A DNA stretch of 64,000 nucleotides from Verrucomicrobiaceae bacterium (lineage in GTDB: Bacteria; Verrucomicrobiota; Verrucomicrobiia; Verrucomicrobiales; Verrucomicrobiaceae), in NCBI GenBank assembly GCA_947507875.1, contig CANNQP010000022.1, positions 1 to 64,000 of the forward strand, in the 5' to 3' direction. The position numbers were made by a program, and so were the translations under genes. The notes under the pieces are model-generated. The model was not told the DNA's origin, did no database searches, and saw only the letters and a program-made list of their open reading frames with translations. Shown piece after piece: positions 17,440 through 27,018 of the stretch. Numbering within the stretch: the stretch's first letter is position 1; the number at the start of each line of letters is the position of its first letter.

Positions 17440-17970
17440 AGAATGATTGAGCAAAGCTAGACCTTGGGAGTCAAGCCCAGCCTGATAGGAAGTGCATGAC
17501 TAGGATGTTGATCGACGCAGGAAAGATAGGTGTCCTCAGGCTAAAGCCACTGTTCCACAACGAACTCAGTAAGAAACCGCAGATTCCCAGGATCAAACTT
17601 GATGCCAAGAAAGCGGCTTTGCTGCATCCATCTTTTGACCTCGTTTTGCTAAAACCTTCATTCCTCGCAAATTCGATGAACAATCCGTCCGGCTCGTGAG
17701 CGAGAAAGTCTCACCCCTTCCCCGAGATCTGAACCCATGCCACCCATCGCAGCATGTATTTCAGAAAAGGCAACCTGCGGCCGCACTTGCTGATTCTACG
17801 CGGCATAGAAAAGCAGAGCAAAAAGCACGCAACCTCCAGAGGAACGCAAAGGTAACATCATCGGAGAACCAACAAGCTGAGGCTCCAAAGCCGCCTGCCT
17901 TCAGCAAATCTTTTTGCAAAGGCTTGCCTTCCCGAATGGCTCAACTTAGAAAACGAAATTATCCGTATTT
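17440..17970. other. Intergenic region with only doubtful small frames
   Basis: These 531 bases lie between divergent genes. Possible small frames are a minus-strand one with a TTG start (17471-17683, one hydrophobic segment) and a plus-strand one (17696-17974, basic, low complexity) whose stop overlaps the next start. Neither has recognisable similarity or a good ribosome site. I regard the region as non-coding with promoter function. Confidence 0.4.
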
Positions 17971-18429
17971 ATGAGCACCGACTTTTCCACCCCACAAATT
18001 CCAGCCCTTGGCATCATGGAGCCCCTAGGTGACGAGGATCTTGATATCCTCAGCGGCTACGGTGAATTCAGACCCGTGCAGGCTGGCAGCCATCTCATCG
18101 AAGAAGGTAGCGTCCAAACAGGGCTTTATTTCATCATCAGTGGTAAATTCCACGCCACGGCTATGCGCGGAGGTCATAAAGTCCTCCTCGGCAGCGTGGG
18201 CACAGGAGAGACCGTCGGTGAAATCAACCTCCTCGACCCTTCTGCTGCTAGCGCGACGGTGACGGCCGTCGAGTTCAGCCAAGTCTGGCACATTGATTCC
18301 AAAAGCCTCGAGTCCTATATCAACGAATACCCAAGGGCCGCTGCATGGCTTTTGATTGGTGTGGGAAAAACGATAGCTCGACGCTTGCGTTCGGTGAATG
18401 AAAAAATCGCCAGTTTCTACGGTGGTTGA
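17971..18429 (+). CDS. Stand-alone cyclic-nucleotide-binding-fold protein
   Basis: The 152-residue protein is a single CRP-type beta-roll: LIEEGSVQTGLYFIISGKF near 44-62, then the phosphate-binding cassette GETVGEINLLDP near 79-90, then a C-helix. There is no DNA-binding domain. The cassette has the Glu, but the Arg that contacts the cyclic phosphate is replaced (SAASATV where RxA is usual), so ligand binding may be lost or changed. Related single-domain proteins act through protein partners. It is followed by a strong terminator and so is monocistronic. Confidence 0.82.
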   Translation: MSTDFSTPQIPALGIMEPLGDEDLDILSGYGEFRPVQAGSHLIEEGSVQTGLYFIISGKFHATAMRGGHKVLLGSVGTGETVGEINLLDPSAASATVTAVEFSQVWHIDSKSLESYINEYPRAAAWLLIGVGKTIARRLRSVNEKIASFYGG

Positions 18430-18452
18430 TCCATCACGGCCAAATCATTCCG

Positions 18453-18482
18453 AAGAGCCTGGCTATTAGTTGCCAGGCTCTT
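18453..18482 (+). terminator. Rho-independent terminator after cNMP-fold gene
   Basis: AAGAGCCTGGC and GCCAGGCTCTT form an 11-bp perfect stem with an 8-base loop followed by TTTT. It lies 23 bases after the stop and just before the end of the converging M16 gene. Confidence 0.9.
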
Positions 18483-18488
18483 TTTTGG

Positions 18489-21056
18489 TTAACCCACTTG
18501 GGGCAACACGCGGACGATAACCGCTTGCCTGGCCTGAAGATATTTCTGGGTGACTCGCTGAATATCCTTAGCCGTGATTGCCGCGATTTTCTCCGGCAGC
18601 GCTTGGTAATACTCCACCCCAAGGCCATTGAGTTCACACCAAGCGTAGGCATCAGCTAAGCTAGCATTTCCCTGCTGCATCCTTAACCACTGAGATTTCC
18701 ACGCTGTTTTGGCACGATCCAATTCGGCCTGGCTCAGTCCTTTTTTAGCAACATCAGCGATCAGGCGAAGCATCTCCGCCTGAGCCAAGTCCACACGCTT
18801 AGGATCGGTGCCAACATAGAAATAAAAAGCACCTGCACCTAGTGCAGCGAACTGTTGAGCCCCGACATAATAAGCTAGGCCAAGCTCTTCTCGGATGCGG
18901 TTGAACAAACGACTTCCCATGTCGCTGCATGCTTCATCCACCAAGGTCAGCACATGAGAATCGGGATCATGCAGACCGACACTACGAAATCCGATCACGA
19001 CGACTGCCTGCTCTTTCTCCATATTGATTTCGTGATTGGCCGGAGCCTGCCGTTGTAAAGATGGAAGGGTGATGATGCTGCGACGTCTGCCCTTGGGGAG
19101 TTTGAGCAAAGCTTTCTCGATGTTTTTTCGCATGGTCTCAGCCTGAACATCTCCCACGATGCTAATAACCCCATTCGCACCGGTGATGGATTCGTTAAGC
19201 ATCACCCTGCAATCATGGACGCGAAGTGAGGCTATGGAGCTTTCTAAGCCGAGTGCAGTGCGTGCAAAAGATTGCCCGGCGAAAATTTCTGATCTAGCAA
19301 GACGCAAAGCCACCGTGAGTGGATCTTCTTTCTCTTCCTGAACTTGCGCAAGCTGCCGAGAACGTACTTTCTCTAACTCTGCCGAGGGTAGTTTAGGCTG
19401 AAGCAACAGGTCTGCCAGTAGATCAACGCCTAGCGCTTCATCCCCCTTCATCACATCGACACCCAGGATGTAACGGTGCGCATCTGCCTGACAGAGCAGG
19501 CCACCGCCTAGGTTCTCAAGCTCAGTGGCGATCTGCGCAGCCGTGCGTTTTTTCGTGCCTTTGAGCAAAAGAGCCGAGGAGATCTGAGTCACCCCCGCAT
19601 TGGCATCGGTCTCAGCAGGCACACCAGCCAGAAAACTAGCACGAACAGAGATGAGGGGAAGCCGACGATTTTCTTGAATAAGCAGCGTCAATCCATTCTT
19701 CAGCTTGAATCGCTGAATCGGAGCAACTGACGATTTAGCGTGAAGACTTACGGAAGATTCATGCACATGTGGCCCAACGGATATGACTGAAAGCGTCTCT
19801 TCCCTGAGGTAACTCCGTGCCGCATCGCGTATGTCCTTAGCTGTCAGTTGGCTCAGGTTTTTCAAATATTGCTTAGGATATTCCAAACTTCCAGCAGTTA
19901 GCCACCCATGACCGAGTAAAGCGGCCTGACCTTTGGTGCTGGCCAGGCTTCGAATTTGATAACCTAGTGTGGCACGCAGAGCTTTAGACAGCTCTGCCGC
20001 ATCGGGCCCACGGTCACGGATTTCACGGACTACCTGAAGCATGGCTTGTTCACAGGCTGTAACGTGCTCAGGAGCGCACTCAACATCCAAATTCATCACA
20101 CCACATTCCTGAGCTCCCCATGCACTGGCCCAAGCAGCATGAGCGATGGCGAGCTCATCCTTCAATTTCAAGTTGAGCCTTGAACTTCGACCGCTTCCAA
20201 GTAAAAAAGCCAGCACTTCCAGTGCAGATTTGTGCACATGACCATCCCCAGGAATCTGCCATCCCAGTGCGACATGACTTAACTCTGTGGCGAAATCCAA
20301 ATGTGCACGACGCTGCCCTATTTGCCGAGGCTCAACAGGCAAGATGATAGGATCATAAGAACGGCGCTGCCAGTCTCCATACATCCTTTCCACCGCGGCG
20401 AAGGTCGCTTCTGCATCCACGGCTCCAGCGATCACGATGAAACAATTGTTTGGCACGTAATGCCTGTGGACGAAATTCAACACGTCATCTCGTTTCACCT
20501 GATCAAAAACCTCGCGATGACCAATGATCGGATGTCGCAGAGGATGGACGCGGAAACAGGTCGCCTGCACAAGATGCTGCAGCTGGGAGGAAGGCTCGTC
20601 ATTGCCCATCGCCATCTCGCGTCGAATAACATCCTGTTCTTTGGCGAGTTCTGCAGCATCGAAGCGTGAATGACGAACCATGTCCGCTAGGATGTCGAGG
20701 TAACTTTCTGTATGTTCAGCCAAGCCGTCGATCCAATACACCGTTCGGTTGAAGGTGGTGTAAGCATTCACATACCCACCGCACTTTTGAATGCCGGTGG
20801 AGATTTCCTGAGCTGTGCGCTGAAGAGTGCCTTTGAAGAGCATGTGTTCCACGCAATGAGCGAGCCCTGCTCCTGTCCAAGCTTCCTCATGAATACTTCC
20901 CGCTTTGACCCAAATCTGAACGCTGACCAGAGGATGCTGGTGATCCTCACTCACGATAATTTCTAAACCATTCTCCAAACGATGGTGACGAGCCTCCAAG
21001 GATGGGACGATGAGCGGAGCCGCATGGGAAGTCTGGCGTGGGGAGCGAGCAGGCAT
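18489..21056 (-). CDS. M16 family zinc peptidase, two-domain (insulinase/PqqL-like)
   Basis: The 855-residue protein contains two complete M16 peptidase units (about 20-430 and 445-850), each with an active-type and an inactive-type half. The first has the inverted zinc motif H67-C-V-E-H71 and a downstream Glu in EQDVIRREMAMGNDEP near 140-155. The second unit lacks HxxEH. This resembles long bacterial zinc proteases that degrade peptides inside the clamshell. No signal peptide is evident (the start is MPARSPRQTS), so it is probably cytoplasmic unless a start has been missed. Confidence 0.93.
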   Translation of the reverse strand: MPARSPRQTSHAAPLIVPSLEARHHRLENGLEIIVSEDHQHPLVSVQIWVKAGSIHEEAWTGAGLAHCVEHMLFKGTLQRTAQEISTGIQKCGGYVNAYTTFNRTVYWIDGLAEHTESYLDILADMVRHSRFDAAELAKEQDVIRREMAMGNDEPSSQLQHLVQATCFRVHPLRHPIIGHREVFDQVKRDDVLNFVHRHYVPNNCFIVIAGAVDAEATFAAVERMYGDWQRRSYDPIILPVEPRQIGQRRAHLDFATELSHVALGWQIPGDGHVHKSALEVLAFLLGSGRSSRLNLKLKDELAIAHAAWASAWGAQECGVMNLDVECAPEHVTACEQAMLQVVREIRDRGPDAAELSKALRATLGYQIRSLASTKGQAALLGHGWLTAGSLEYPKQYLKNLSQLTAKDIRDAARSYLREETLSVISVGPHVHESSVSLHAKSSVAPIQRFKLKNGLTLLIQENRRLPLISVRASFLAGVPAETDANAGVTQISSALLLKGTKKRTAAQIATELENLGGGLLCQADAHRYILGVDVMKGDEALGVDLLADLLLQPKLPSAELEKVRSRQLAQVQEEKEDPLTVALRLARSEIFAGQSFARTALGLESSIASLRVHDCRVMLNESITGANGVISIVGDVQAETMRKNIEKALLKLPKGRRRSIITLPSLQRQAPANHEINMEKEQAVVVIGFRSVGLHDPDSHVLTLVDEACSDMGSRLFNRIREELGLAYYVGAQQFAALGAGAFYFYVGTDPKRVDLAQAEMLRLIADVAKKGLSQAELDRAKTAWKSQWLRMQQGNASLADAYAWCELNGLGVEYYQALPEKIAAITAKDIQRVTQKYLQARQAVIVRVLPQVG

Positions 21057-21149
21057 GGATAACGAGGCATGCCACGGTCATCTCCAAGGGTCAAGACAGC
21101 AGGACATGCTTTCTTTTGAGCAATCCATCTCAGGCGATTGGAAAATGAA

Positions 21150-21177
21150 AAACCCGGCAGGATGACCTGCCGGGTTT
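21150..21177 (-). terminator. Rho-independent terminator after small secreted protein gene
   Basis: AAACCCGGCAGG and CCTGCCGGGTTT form a 12-bp perfect stem with loop ATGA; on the minus strand a TTTTT tract follows. Confidence 0.9.
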
Positions 21178-21209
21178 ATGCTATTTTTTAGGCTGCTTAG
21201 AGCCACAAG

Positions 21210-21479
21210 TTAAGCTTTGGCGATGCTGGTGATCTTGCCATGCTCGCTATCCACCTTCACGGATTTACCAACGAGCTTTTCAGCCTGCTCAGAACCTTTG
21301 GAAGAAGGGGTCAAGGTCAGGGTGGCAGCCTTGCCATCTTTACCCTCAACAACGACTTTCTTGGTCGCTGCATCGAAGCTTTTCAGAGTGCCTTCATTGG
21401 TAACGACTTTTCCGCAACCTGCATAAGCGGAACCAAGGGCCATGGCGCTGATCGCCAGGAGTGTGAGTGCCTTTTTCAT
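21210..21479 (-). CDS. Small secreted hypothetical protein
   Basis: The 89-residue protein has a textbook signal peptide (MKKALTLLAISAMALGSAYA, cut near residue 20) and a small, probably beta, mature part rich in Lys, Val and Thr with a single Cys. The mature part resembles short periplasmic OB-like or KOW-like beta repeats only in general pattern; no family is recognised. It has its own strong terminator and is divergent from the PhoD-like gene. Confidence 0.75.
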   Translation of the reverse strand: MKKALTLLAISAMALGSAYAGCGKVVTNEGTLKSFDAATKKVVVEGKDGKAATLTLTPSSKGSEQAEKLVGKSVKVDSEHGKITSIAKA

Positions 21480-21581
21480 AGGGGTGATGATTTCTTGTTA
21501 TTGGGTCTTGCAGCAAATGTTGCTGTAAACGTGAGAACGATCTTCCTGATTCGTTCATTACAAGACAAGAACATTTTTCTC

Positions 21582-23105
21582 ATGCGCACCTGTTGTTTTT
21601 TTCTCATCACCCTCTGTTTGATCTCATTTACCACTTTGCAGGCGCATCCTGTGCCTGACATCCCTGTTCGCGCTGACTTTCGACAGGACGGATCCTGCAC
21701 CATCAGCATAGAGGTTGATCCACGCTGCTTTGCCACGGATCCTAATGCAGAGCCTTCACTTCTCCATGCGGTGCTACCCGACATGAAAGCCGCTGCCCGT
21801 CAGGAGATGTTTGCGAAGGCAAAACAGCTCGTGATGCGCTACGTTGAGTTCAGCTTTGCACCCTCTGGCTCAGTTCAACCTGATTTTAAGTTTCATTTTT
21901 CTGGGCATGGCGGCACCGAGTTACGAGATCCAGAAGACATCGTGGTCATGACTGGAATCTGGCATACCCGTGTGCCTACCGGGAGCACGGGATGGCAGAT
22001 TCGGGCCATGCCAGCAACACCTCTGGCAGTGGTATTTCGCAACTATCAGGAGGGACTAGAGCAGCCAAAGTTCTCGGTTTTATTTCCAGGAGAAACAAGT
22101 CCTGTCTTTGACCTCGCCAAACCACCTCTGTCGTTACGCCGAATCGTTTTTGGCTCCTGCATCCATAGGCTAGATCATCCGATGCTAGATCGGGCTGCAT
22201 CGTTGCCTATGGATGTATTTTTGTTCATGGGTGACAACATCTATGCTGACACGACCGACATGCGAGTCATGCGCGACAAATATCGAGCTCTAGCCGCAAG
22301 CACCTTTTTCCAAACCATTCGAACGAAAGCTCCTATCCTGGCTACGTGGGATGACCATGACTTGGGTCTCAATGACGGTGGGGCGGATTATCCCATGCGC
22401 GTTGAATCTCAAAAAGAGTTTTTTGATTGGCTGAACGAGCCGGCTTGGTCCAAACTAAGAAAACAAGAAGGAGTGTACCAGTCACGGATTTTAGGTCCTC
22501 CCGGACAACGGACTCAAATCATCTTGCTCGACACTCGCTACTTTCGCAGCCCGCTAAAGCGCGTCAGTAAAGAGGTAGCCCAACCCGGCGGCACTGCGAT
22601 TCCTCATCAAGACACCCGCACGACGATCTTAGGGGACAAGCAGTGGGAATGGCTGGAACAATCGCTCTGCCAACCCGCCGAGCTGCGTTTGATTGTCAGC
22701 AGTATTCAATTCGCAGCAGAGGCCTGTGGTAGCGAAAGCTGGGCTAACTTTCCTCATGAGCAACGCCGACTGATCGAGCTGATCAACAAGACTAAAGCCA
22801 AGGGTGTCGTTTTTCTCAGCGGAGACCGGCACTGGAGTGAAGTTTCAGCCCTCCAGCAGGCGGTCCCCTACCCGCTCTATGACATCACGGCCAGCTCACT
22901 AACTCAGCTTCATCAGCGTGGCGCGCCAACTCAAAACCGCCACCGAGTGATTGATCGCACGTATCATCAGCCAAATGTAGGTGCTTTAGACATCGACTGG
23001 GAAGCGACACCGCCGGATCTTAACTTTCGTATCTTAGACGAACATGGTCAGGCTCAGTTAGAAACACGTATCTCGCTCGGAGCGCTTCAAGGCAAAGGCT
23101 GGTAG
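21582..23105 (+). CDS. PhoD-like alkaline phosphatase
   Basis: The ATG at 21582 gives a signal peptide (MRTCCFFLITLCLISFTTLQA) and a 507-residue protein. The frame stays open further upstream, but that part runs through the divergent gene. PhoD family motifs: FGSCIHR near 194, FMGDNIYAD near 220, TWDDHDLGLNDGG near 260, LLDTRYFRSP near 312, and LSGDRHWSE near 408, which supply metal ligands. It would hydrolyse phosphate mono- or diesters outside the cytoplasm. A dimethylformamidase-like gene follows after 23 bases, suggesting an operon. Confidence 0.9.
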   Translation: MRTCCFFLITLCLISFTTLQAHPVPDIPVRADFRQDGSCTISIEVDPRCFATDPNAEPSLLHAVLPDMKAAARQEMFAKAKQLVMRYVEFSFAPSGSVQPDFKFHFSGHGGTELRDPEDIVVMTGIWHTRVPTGSTGWQIRAMPATPLAVVFRNYQEGLEQPKFSVLFPGETSPVFDLAKPPLSLRRIVFGSCIHRLDHPMLDRAASLPMDVFLFMGDNIYADTTDMRVMRDKYRALAASTFFQTIRTKAPILATWDDHDLGLNDGGADYPMRVESQKEFFDWLNEPAWSKLRKQEGVYQSRILGPPGQRTQIILLDTRYFRSPLKRVSKEVAQPGGTAIPHQDTRTTILGDKQWEWLEQSLCQPAELRLIVSSIQFAAEACGSESWANFPHEQRRLIELINKTKAKGVVFLSGDRHWSEVSALQQAVPYPLYDITASSLTQLHQRGAPTQNRHRVIDRTYHQPNVGALDIDWEATPPDLNFRILDEHGQAQLETRISLGALQGKGW

Positions 23106-23128
23106 CTGAGTGAAATGCCATCACCAAA

Positions 23129-24559
23129 ATGAAATCTGCAACTGCCTTCATCTTTGTCGTCTTCGTTTGTCTAGGTGCATCGATTGCGCGTACCCATGCT
23201 TTGGCTCCCTTGTTTATCGAAGGTTATGCCGACCAAAGAAGCGTGGCGCAGGGAGAGGAGATTGGCCTTCATATCAGCACGAGTGCAGCTCTCTTTTCCG
23301 CAGAAATCCACCGAGTTGGACAAGACAAAACCTTAGTGTGGCAGGCAAAGAATCTGCGAGGAGCTCAACATGAGATCCCAGAAGATGCCAGTGCTAAAGG
23401 TTGTGGTTGGCCATTGACCCTCAAAGTCAAAACATCATCCGAGTGGAAATCTGGCTACTATGAAGTGACGCTTCGCGCAGAAGATCCAGGAGGCAAGTGG
23501 ACCCATCGAAGCACTCACCTGGCCGAATCCAGCGTGTGGTTCATCGTCCGCCAAGCTAAGCCAGGCGAGACCTCAAGGATTCTTCTGCAACTCGCCACCA
23601 ACACTTACAACGCCTACACCAACTGGGGGGGCTTTTCCCTTTACAGTTACAACAGTCTTGCGGGGAATGCAGGGCACGCTGTCAGTTTTCACCGCCCCGT
23701 GACCTCACAGTATTCACGCTGGGAGTTGCCTTTTGTTCAATGGGCTGAATGTCGTGGCATTTCGCTCGAATTCGCAACGAATGAGGATCTAGAGTTTCAT
23801 CCAGAAATCCTAACCGGATATCATCTTGTCTTGAGTGTAGGTCACGATGAATACTGGAGTTCAGCTATGCGTGATCACCTCGAAACCTGGATCTCTCGTG
23901 GTGGAAATGTTGCTTTTTTCAGCGGGAACACATGTTGTTGGCAAATCCGCACCGAAGCAGAAAGGCATCGTTTTACGTGCTGGAAGCAAAACTATCACCT
24001 AGATCCCGTGTTCGCGACCCAGGAGCACCGAAAGCTTAGCAGCTTGTGGAGTCATCATCTCATCGCAAGACCTGAGAACCAGCTCACAGGCGTCGGCTTC
24101 CTCTGGGGAGGTTATCGAAAAAGCCATGGCCAATTCATGCATGAACCGGCAGAATATGAAATCCACCAGCCCGATCACTGGGTATTTAAAGGCACTGGAC
24201 TGAGTCGCGGAGACAAGCTCGGAGGCAAGGATACCATCGTGGGTTACGAGTGCGATGGCTGTGAACTTCAATGGAAAGACGAACGCCCCTACCCCACGCA
24301 CCGTGATGGCACTCCGGCTGACTTTCAGGTTTTGGCTACCTGTCCAGTGCGCTGGCACCCAGACGATGCCGAATGGTATGAGAAGTGGGAAAAAGGGCGG
24401 ACCGGCCATGCGTGTTTGGGCCTCTACACCCAGGGGGGGACTGTTTTCACTGCAGGCAGCACCGACTGGTCTCATGGTCTGAGAGGCAAAGATCCTGCCG
24501 TCGAGCAAATCACCCTGAATATTCTTCAAAGACTGAGCCAAGAACCGAAGAAGCAATGA
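23129..24559 (+). CDS. N,N-dimethylformamidase beta-subunit-like secreted protein
   Basis: The 476-residue protein has a signal peptide (about 1-26). It matches the C-terminal domain of the large subunit of N,N-dimethylformamidase and related proteins: TNTYNAYTNWGGFSLY near 153-168, HRPVTSQYSRWELPFVQW near 188, LSVGHDEYWS near 239-248, and FFSGNTCCW near 266. The amidohydrolase reaction is not safe to transfer, because the family is broad in this phylum. It lies between the PhoD-like gene and the COG2958-like gene. Confidence 0.82.
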   Translation: MKSATAFIFVVFVCLGASIARTHALAPLFIEGYADQRSVAQGEEIGLHISTSAALFSAEIHRVGQDKTLVWQAKNLRGAQHEIPEDASAKGCGWPLTLKVKTSSEWKSGYYEVTLRAEDPGGKWTHRSTHLAESSVWFIVRQAKPGETSRILLQLATNTYNAYTNWGGFSLYSYNSLAGNAGHAVSFHRPVTSQYSRWELPFVQWAECRGISLEFATNEDLEFHPEILTGYHLVLSVGHDEYWSSAMRDHLETWISRGGNVAFFSGNTCCWQIRTEAERHRFTCWKQNYHLDPVFATQEHRKLSSLWSHHLIARPENQLTGVGFLWGGYRKSHGQFMHEPAEYEIHQPDHWVFKGTGLSRGDKLGGKDTIVGYECDGCELQWKDERPYPTHRDGTPADFQVLATCPVRWHPDDAEWYEKWEKGRTGHACLGLYTQGGTVFTAGSTDWSHGLRGKDPAVEQITLNILQRLSQEPKKQ

Positions 24560-24644
24560 GCCAATTTTGTGTTTCGATCTTGACCATCATGGCCCGTCTC
24601 CTGCATCGTCTATTTATCGCTTCAGCCGAGGCGCGCCGCTAGGA

Positions 24645-25595
24645 ATGAACTTACGCGAACAACTTCGAAATATCCTTCCCGAGATCCTGCCTCATGCCCC
24701 TGAGGAAGCGATCAAGGGCACTGAGCTCATTCGCTTGGTGCGCCTAAGGCTAGGAGATGACTATAGCGACGCGACGCTGCGCTATCATTTTTCCATCCTA
24801 TCGTACGACTCATCCTCACCCATCGCCAAGGTCGATCAGGGGCAAGGCTACTATCAACGCACGAAAAAGCAGCCCTTAGGCTACGACAGCCATCGCCTGC
24901 TTTTCGACGGTGGTGAAGTTGATGAAGACTTGGCTCAGTCGCGTTTTCAGCGGGTCGCCGCCATCTATGAAAAGCTTTGTCTTCAAAGAGCCCAGTATGC
25001 CTATCCATTGAATGGTGGGCCTCATGCGGCAACGGAGAGCCGTGGTCACTGGGATATTCCTGATCTCGTCACGGCAGAGTGGGACATTGAATCTGCTGGA
25101 GAGGAATGCACGGCTCGATTTGATGCCTCAATGCAACATCTACGCCGACATTTGGGTGGACCTGAGACCAACTTGGTCGGTGTGCAGTTAAAAATTGGTA
25201 TCACATTGGACAACTGCGCGGCAGAGTTTTTCCAAGCCTTAAGTGCAACACGATGGACCTTGATGGGAGAACTTGTCATCGCAGAACCGCTGAACGACGA
25301 AGCCCTTGTCGAAGCCCTGCGAAGCCTCGGACATCAATTCGGCGTTGGCATTACTAGCCTTGGCATCCAGATGGATCTTTTGGATGAGTTACCCAGCGCA
25401 CGTGAACTTCGCGGCATGAGCATGGATCAGTTCGAAAAAGTACAGGAAAAAATGCGCCCTCAGCGGATCACCATCGCTAGCCCACGCCAGCGTCTCGATT
25501 GGCAGACGCTTTCGGCTCTACGCAAAAAACATGAATCCGTAGCTGGCATGATGCGGTGGCTAAGCGAATGCCTTGAGCGCGGGCAACCCAGCTAA
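24645..25595 (+). CDS. COG2958-like protein: winged-helix N-domain plus nuclease-fold-like C-domain
   Basis: The ATG at 24645 with AGGA just upstream gives 316 residues; an earlier start adds 26 residues without structure. Residues 1-75 look like a HARE/winged-helix DNA-binding module (GTELIRLVRLRLGDDYSDATLRYHFS). The second half has the pattern WDIPDLVTAEWD (about 136-147), VGVQLKIG (178-185), and AAEFFQALSATRWTLMGELVIAEP. I read this as the COG2958/HrgA-type domain, a distant PD-(D/E)xK fold. The catalytic ExK position reads QLK, so nuclease activity is doubtful. Third gene of the PhoD-like run. Confidence 0.6.
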   Translation: MNLREQLRNILPEILPHAPEEAIKGTELIRLVRLRLGDDYSDATLRYHFSILSYDSSSPIAKVDQGQGYYQRTKKQPLGYDSHRLLFDGGEVDEDLAQSRFQRVAAIYEKLCLQRAQYAYPLNGGPHAATESRGHWDIPDLVTAEWDIESAGEECTARFDASMQHLRRHLGGPETNLVGVQLKIGITLDNCAAEFFQALSATRWTLMGELVIAEPLNDEALVEALRSLGHQFGVGITSLGIQMDLLDELPSARELRGMSMDQFEKVQEKMRPQRITIASPRQRLDWQTLSALRKKHESVAGMMRWLSECLERGQPS

Positions 25596-25623
25596 CCTTG
25601 ACTTATCGACGCAGAAAACTCAC

Positions 25624-26202
25624 TCAGGCCTTTTTCCCTACATAAACAAAAGCAGGAGGTAAGTTGCGCCATACGACAGGGCTGGTTTCGACCCCATGCA
25701 GGCGATCGGACAAAAGACGGCGGAATAGCCTACCGCTTGGCAGCATGTGAAAGCCAAAATAAGCAAAAGTGGCAAATTGCCCCCCCTCAGCCAAATGCGG
25801 AAGTACATTGCTCAAAATGGCTTGCTGGAGGCTTGTTGGAAAGGCGGTCCATGGGAGACCGCTAACAATCACATCAAATCGAGGCTTCCCCAGCAGGTAT
25901 CTGTCAAAGTCAAATTCCTGAGCCCCTGCAACCTCAAAATTCATGCCCGGAAAACGATCTCTAAGCTGCCCAGCAAAGCCTGCATTGATCTCAATACCGA
26001 GATAATCCGCACCCATCGGCATCGCATCTCGAATCGCCTGAGTGAAGGCACCGGTGCCAGGCCCCAGCTCAAGCACATGAGAGGCCTTCCTGACTCCAGC
26101 AACTTCCATCATTCTCTCCGCCAGAGCAAAACTAGAAGGTGCAATCGCTCCTACTGATTGCCAGTTAGCAAGAAATTCGCGAAAAAAGAGAGAGGCAGAC
26201 AT
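25624..26202 (-). CDS. SAM-dependent methyltransferase, PmtA/KsgA-like
   Basis: The 192-residue class I methyltransferase has the SAM loop LELGPGTGAF near 43-52, acidic GIEIN near 68-72, and SGLPWTAFP near 113, where the rRNA dimethylases have NLPY. The short length and the N-terminal FREFLANWQSVGAIAPSS segment fit the phospholipid N-methyltransferase (PmtA) group better than KsgA. The likely substrate is phosphatidylethanolamine, which is inference. Confidence 0.8.
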   Translation of the reverse strand: MSASLFFREFLANWQSVGAIAPSSFALAERMMEVAGVRKASHVLELGPGTGAFTQAIRDAMPMGADYLGIEINAGFAGQLRDRFPGMNFEVAGAQEFDFDRYLLGKPRFDVIVSGLPWTAFPTSLQQAILSNVLPHLAEGGQFATFAYFGFHMLPSGRLFRRLLSDRLHGVETSPVVWRNLPPAFVYVGKKA

Positions 26203-26272
26203 GAGAACTACCTCAACCTAGACGCGGCTGCCCCCTGAGCAAGAAGACGCGAGGCCTTAACAAAAAAATTTT

Positions 26273-26899
26273 CTAAGTTTCCCTGTCGGGAGACTGAAGC
26301 ATCTGTAACTCATGCAGCAAGGCATTGTAACGATCTTCGAGCCGTCCCTCGGTCAGGACCTTGCCCGCAGCCTCAGCATTCCGCACAAAGTGAAAGGTAA
26401 GGATGTCGCAAACCGTCTCTGGACAATCGACCTGGGCAAGAAGGCTGTGTAGTTTTTTGATTCCTTCGCCAGCCTCTGTTGGAGAGGGCAAAAGCTCAAG
26501 CGCCCTTTCCTTCATCTCATGCAACCTTTCTTCAGAAGTTTGAGTGACTGTTTTCACCGGTTCGATGGTCGCAATTCGAAAAGGTTTTTCCTGCACCCAA
26601 CCTGTGTAGCAGACCCTAGAGACTCCATAAAGCATAACATGGGAGGTGCCGTCAGGGCGCTTTTTGCTGGCGCGGATTAATCCGGCCGTCGTGACAGGTA
26701 AAAGTTTCCCATCAATCGTCGTTCCGACGGCAAACATTCGGCTGCCGCTCAGTGCATGTTCGAGCATGAGGCGATAGCGTTGCTCAAAAATATAAAGAGG
26801 CAGATAGCATCCTGGAAAATGGAAGCAATCCTCCAAAACAATCAGCCCGATCTGATCTGGCAGGCTAATAGTTGATTGTGATGAAGTTTGCGTATCCAT
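26273..26899 (-). CDS. LON peptidase substrate-binding domain protein
   Basis: The 208-residue protein is a stand-alone version of the N-terminal domain of Lon: IGLIVLEDCFHFPGCYLPLYIFEQRYRLMLEHAL near 18-51 and the helical half to about 195. No ATPase or protease domain is present. Such proteins are widespread and of unknown role, possibly substrate recognition. It lies 70 bases upstream of the methyltransferase gene on the same strand. Confidence 0.9.
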   Translation of the reverse strand: MDTQTSSQSTISLPDQIGLIVLEDCFHFPGCYLPLYIFEQRYRLMLEHALSGSRMFAVGTTIDGKLLPVTTAGLIRASKKRPDGTSHVMLYGVSRVCYTGWVQEKPFRIATIEPVKTVTQTSEERLHEMKERALELLPSPTEAGEGIKKLHSLLAQVDCPETVCDILTFHFVRNAEAAGKVLTEGRLEDRYNALLHELQMLQSPDRET

Positions 26900-27018
26900 A
26901 AAAACAGTCCGTATCTGGTTACGAGGTGTCGCGTCAAAATGGTGACATCAATTCTCAAGGAGTTTTTGATGCATCAGAAACTTAGTTCCAAAGGGAAAGA
27001 CTTGCGTTTACGGACACA

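Noticed and set aside
17471..17683. Minus-strand frame with a hydrophobic segment and TTG start
   Set aside because: No ribosome site, weak start and no recognisable similarity; too little to call a gene.
17696..17974. Plus-strand basic small frame whose stop overlaps the next start (ATGA)
   Set aside because: The overlap looks like coupling, but the composition is low-complexity and there is no ribosome site, so it is probably a chance frame.
21240..21581. In-frame extension of the PhoD-like protein upstream of its signal peptide
   Set aside because: It would run through the divergent small secreted protein gene and bury an obvious signal peptide at 21582.
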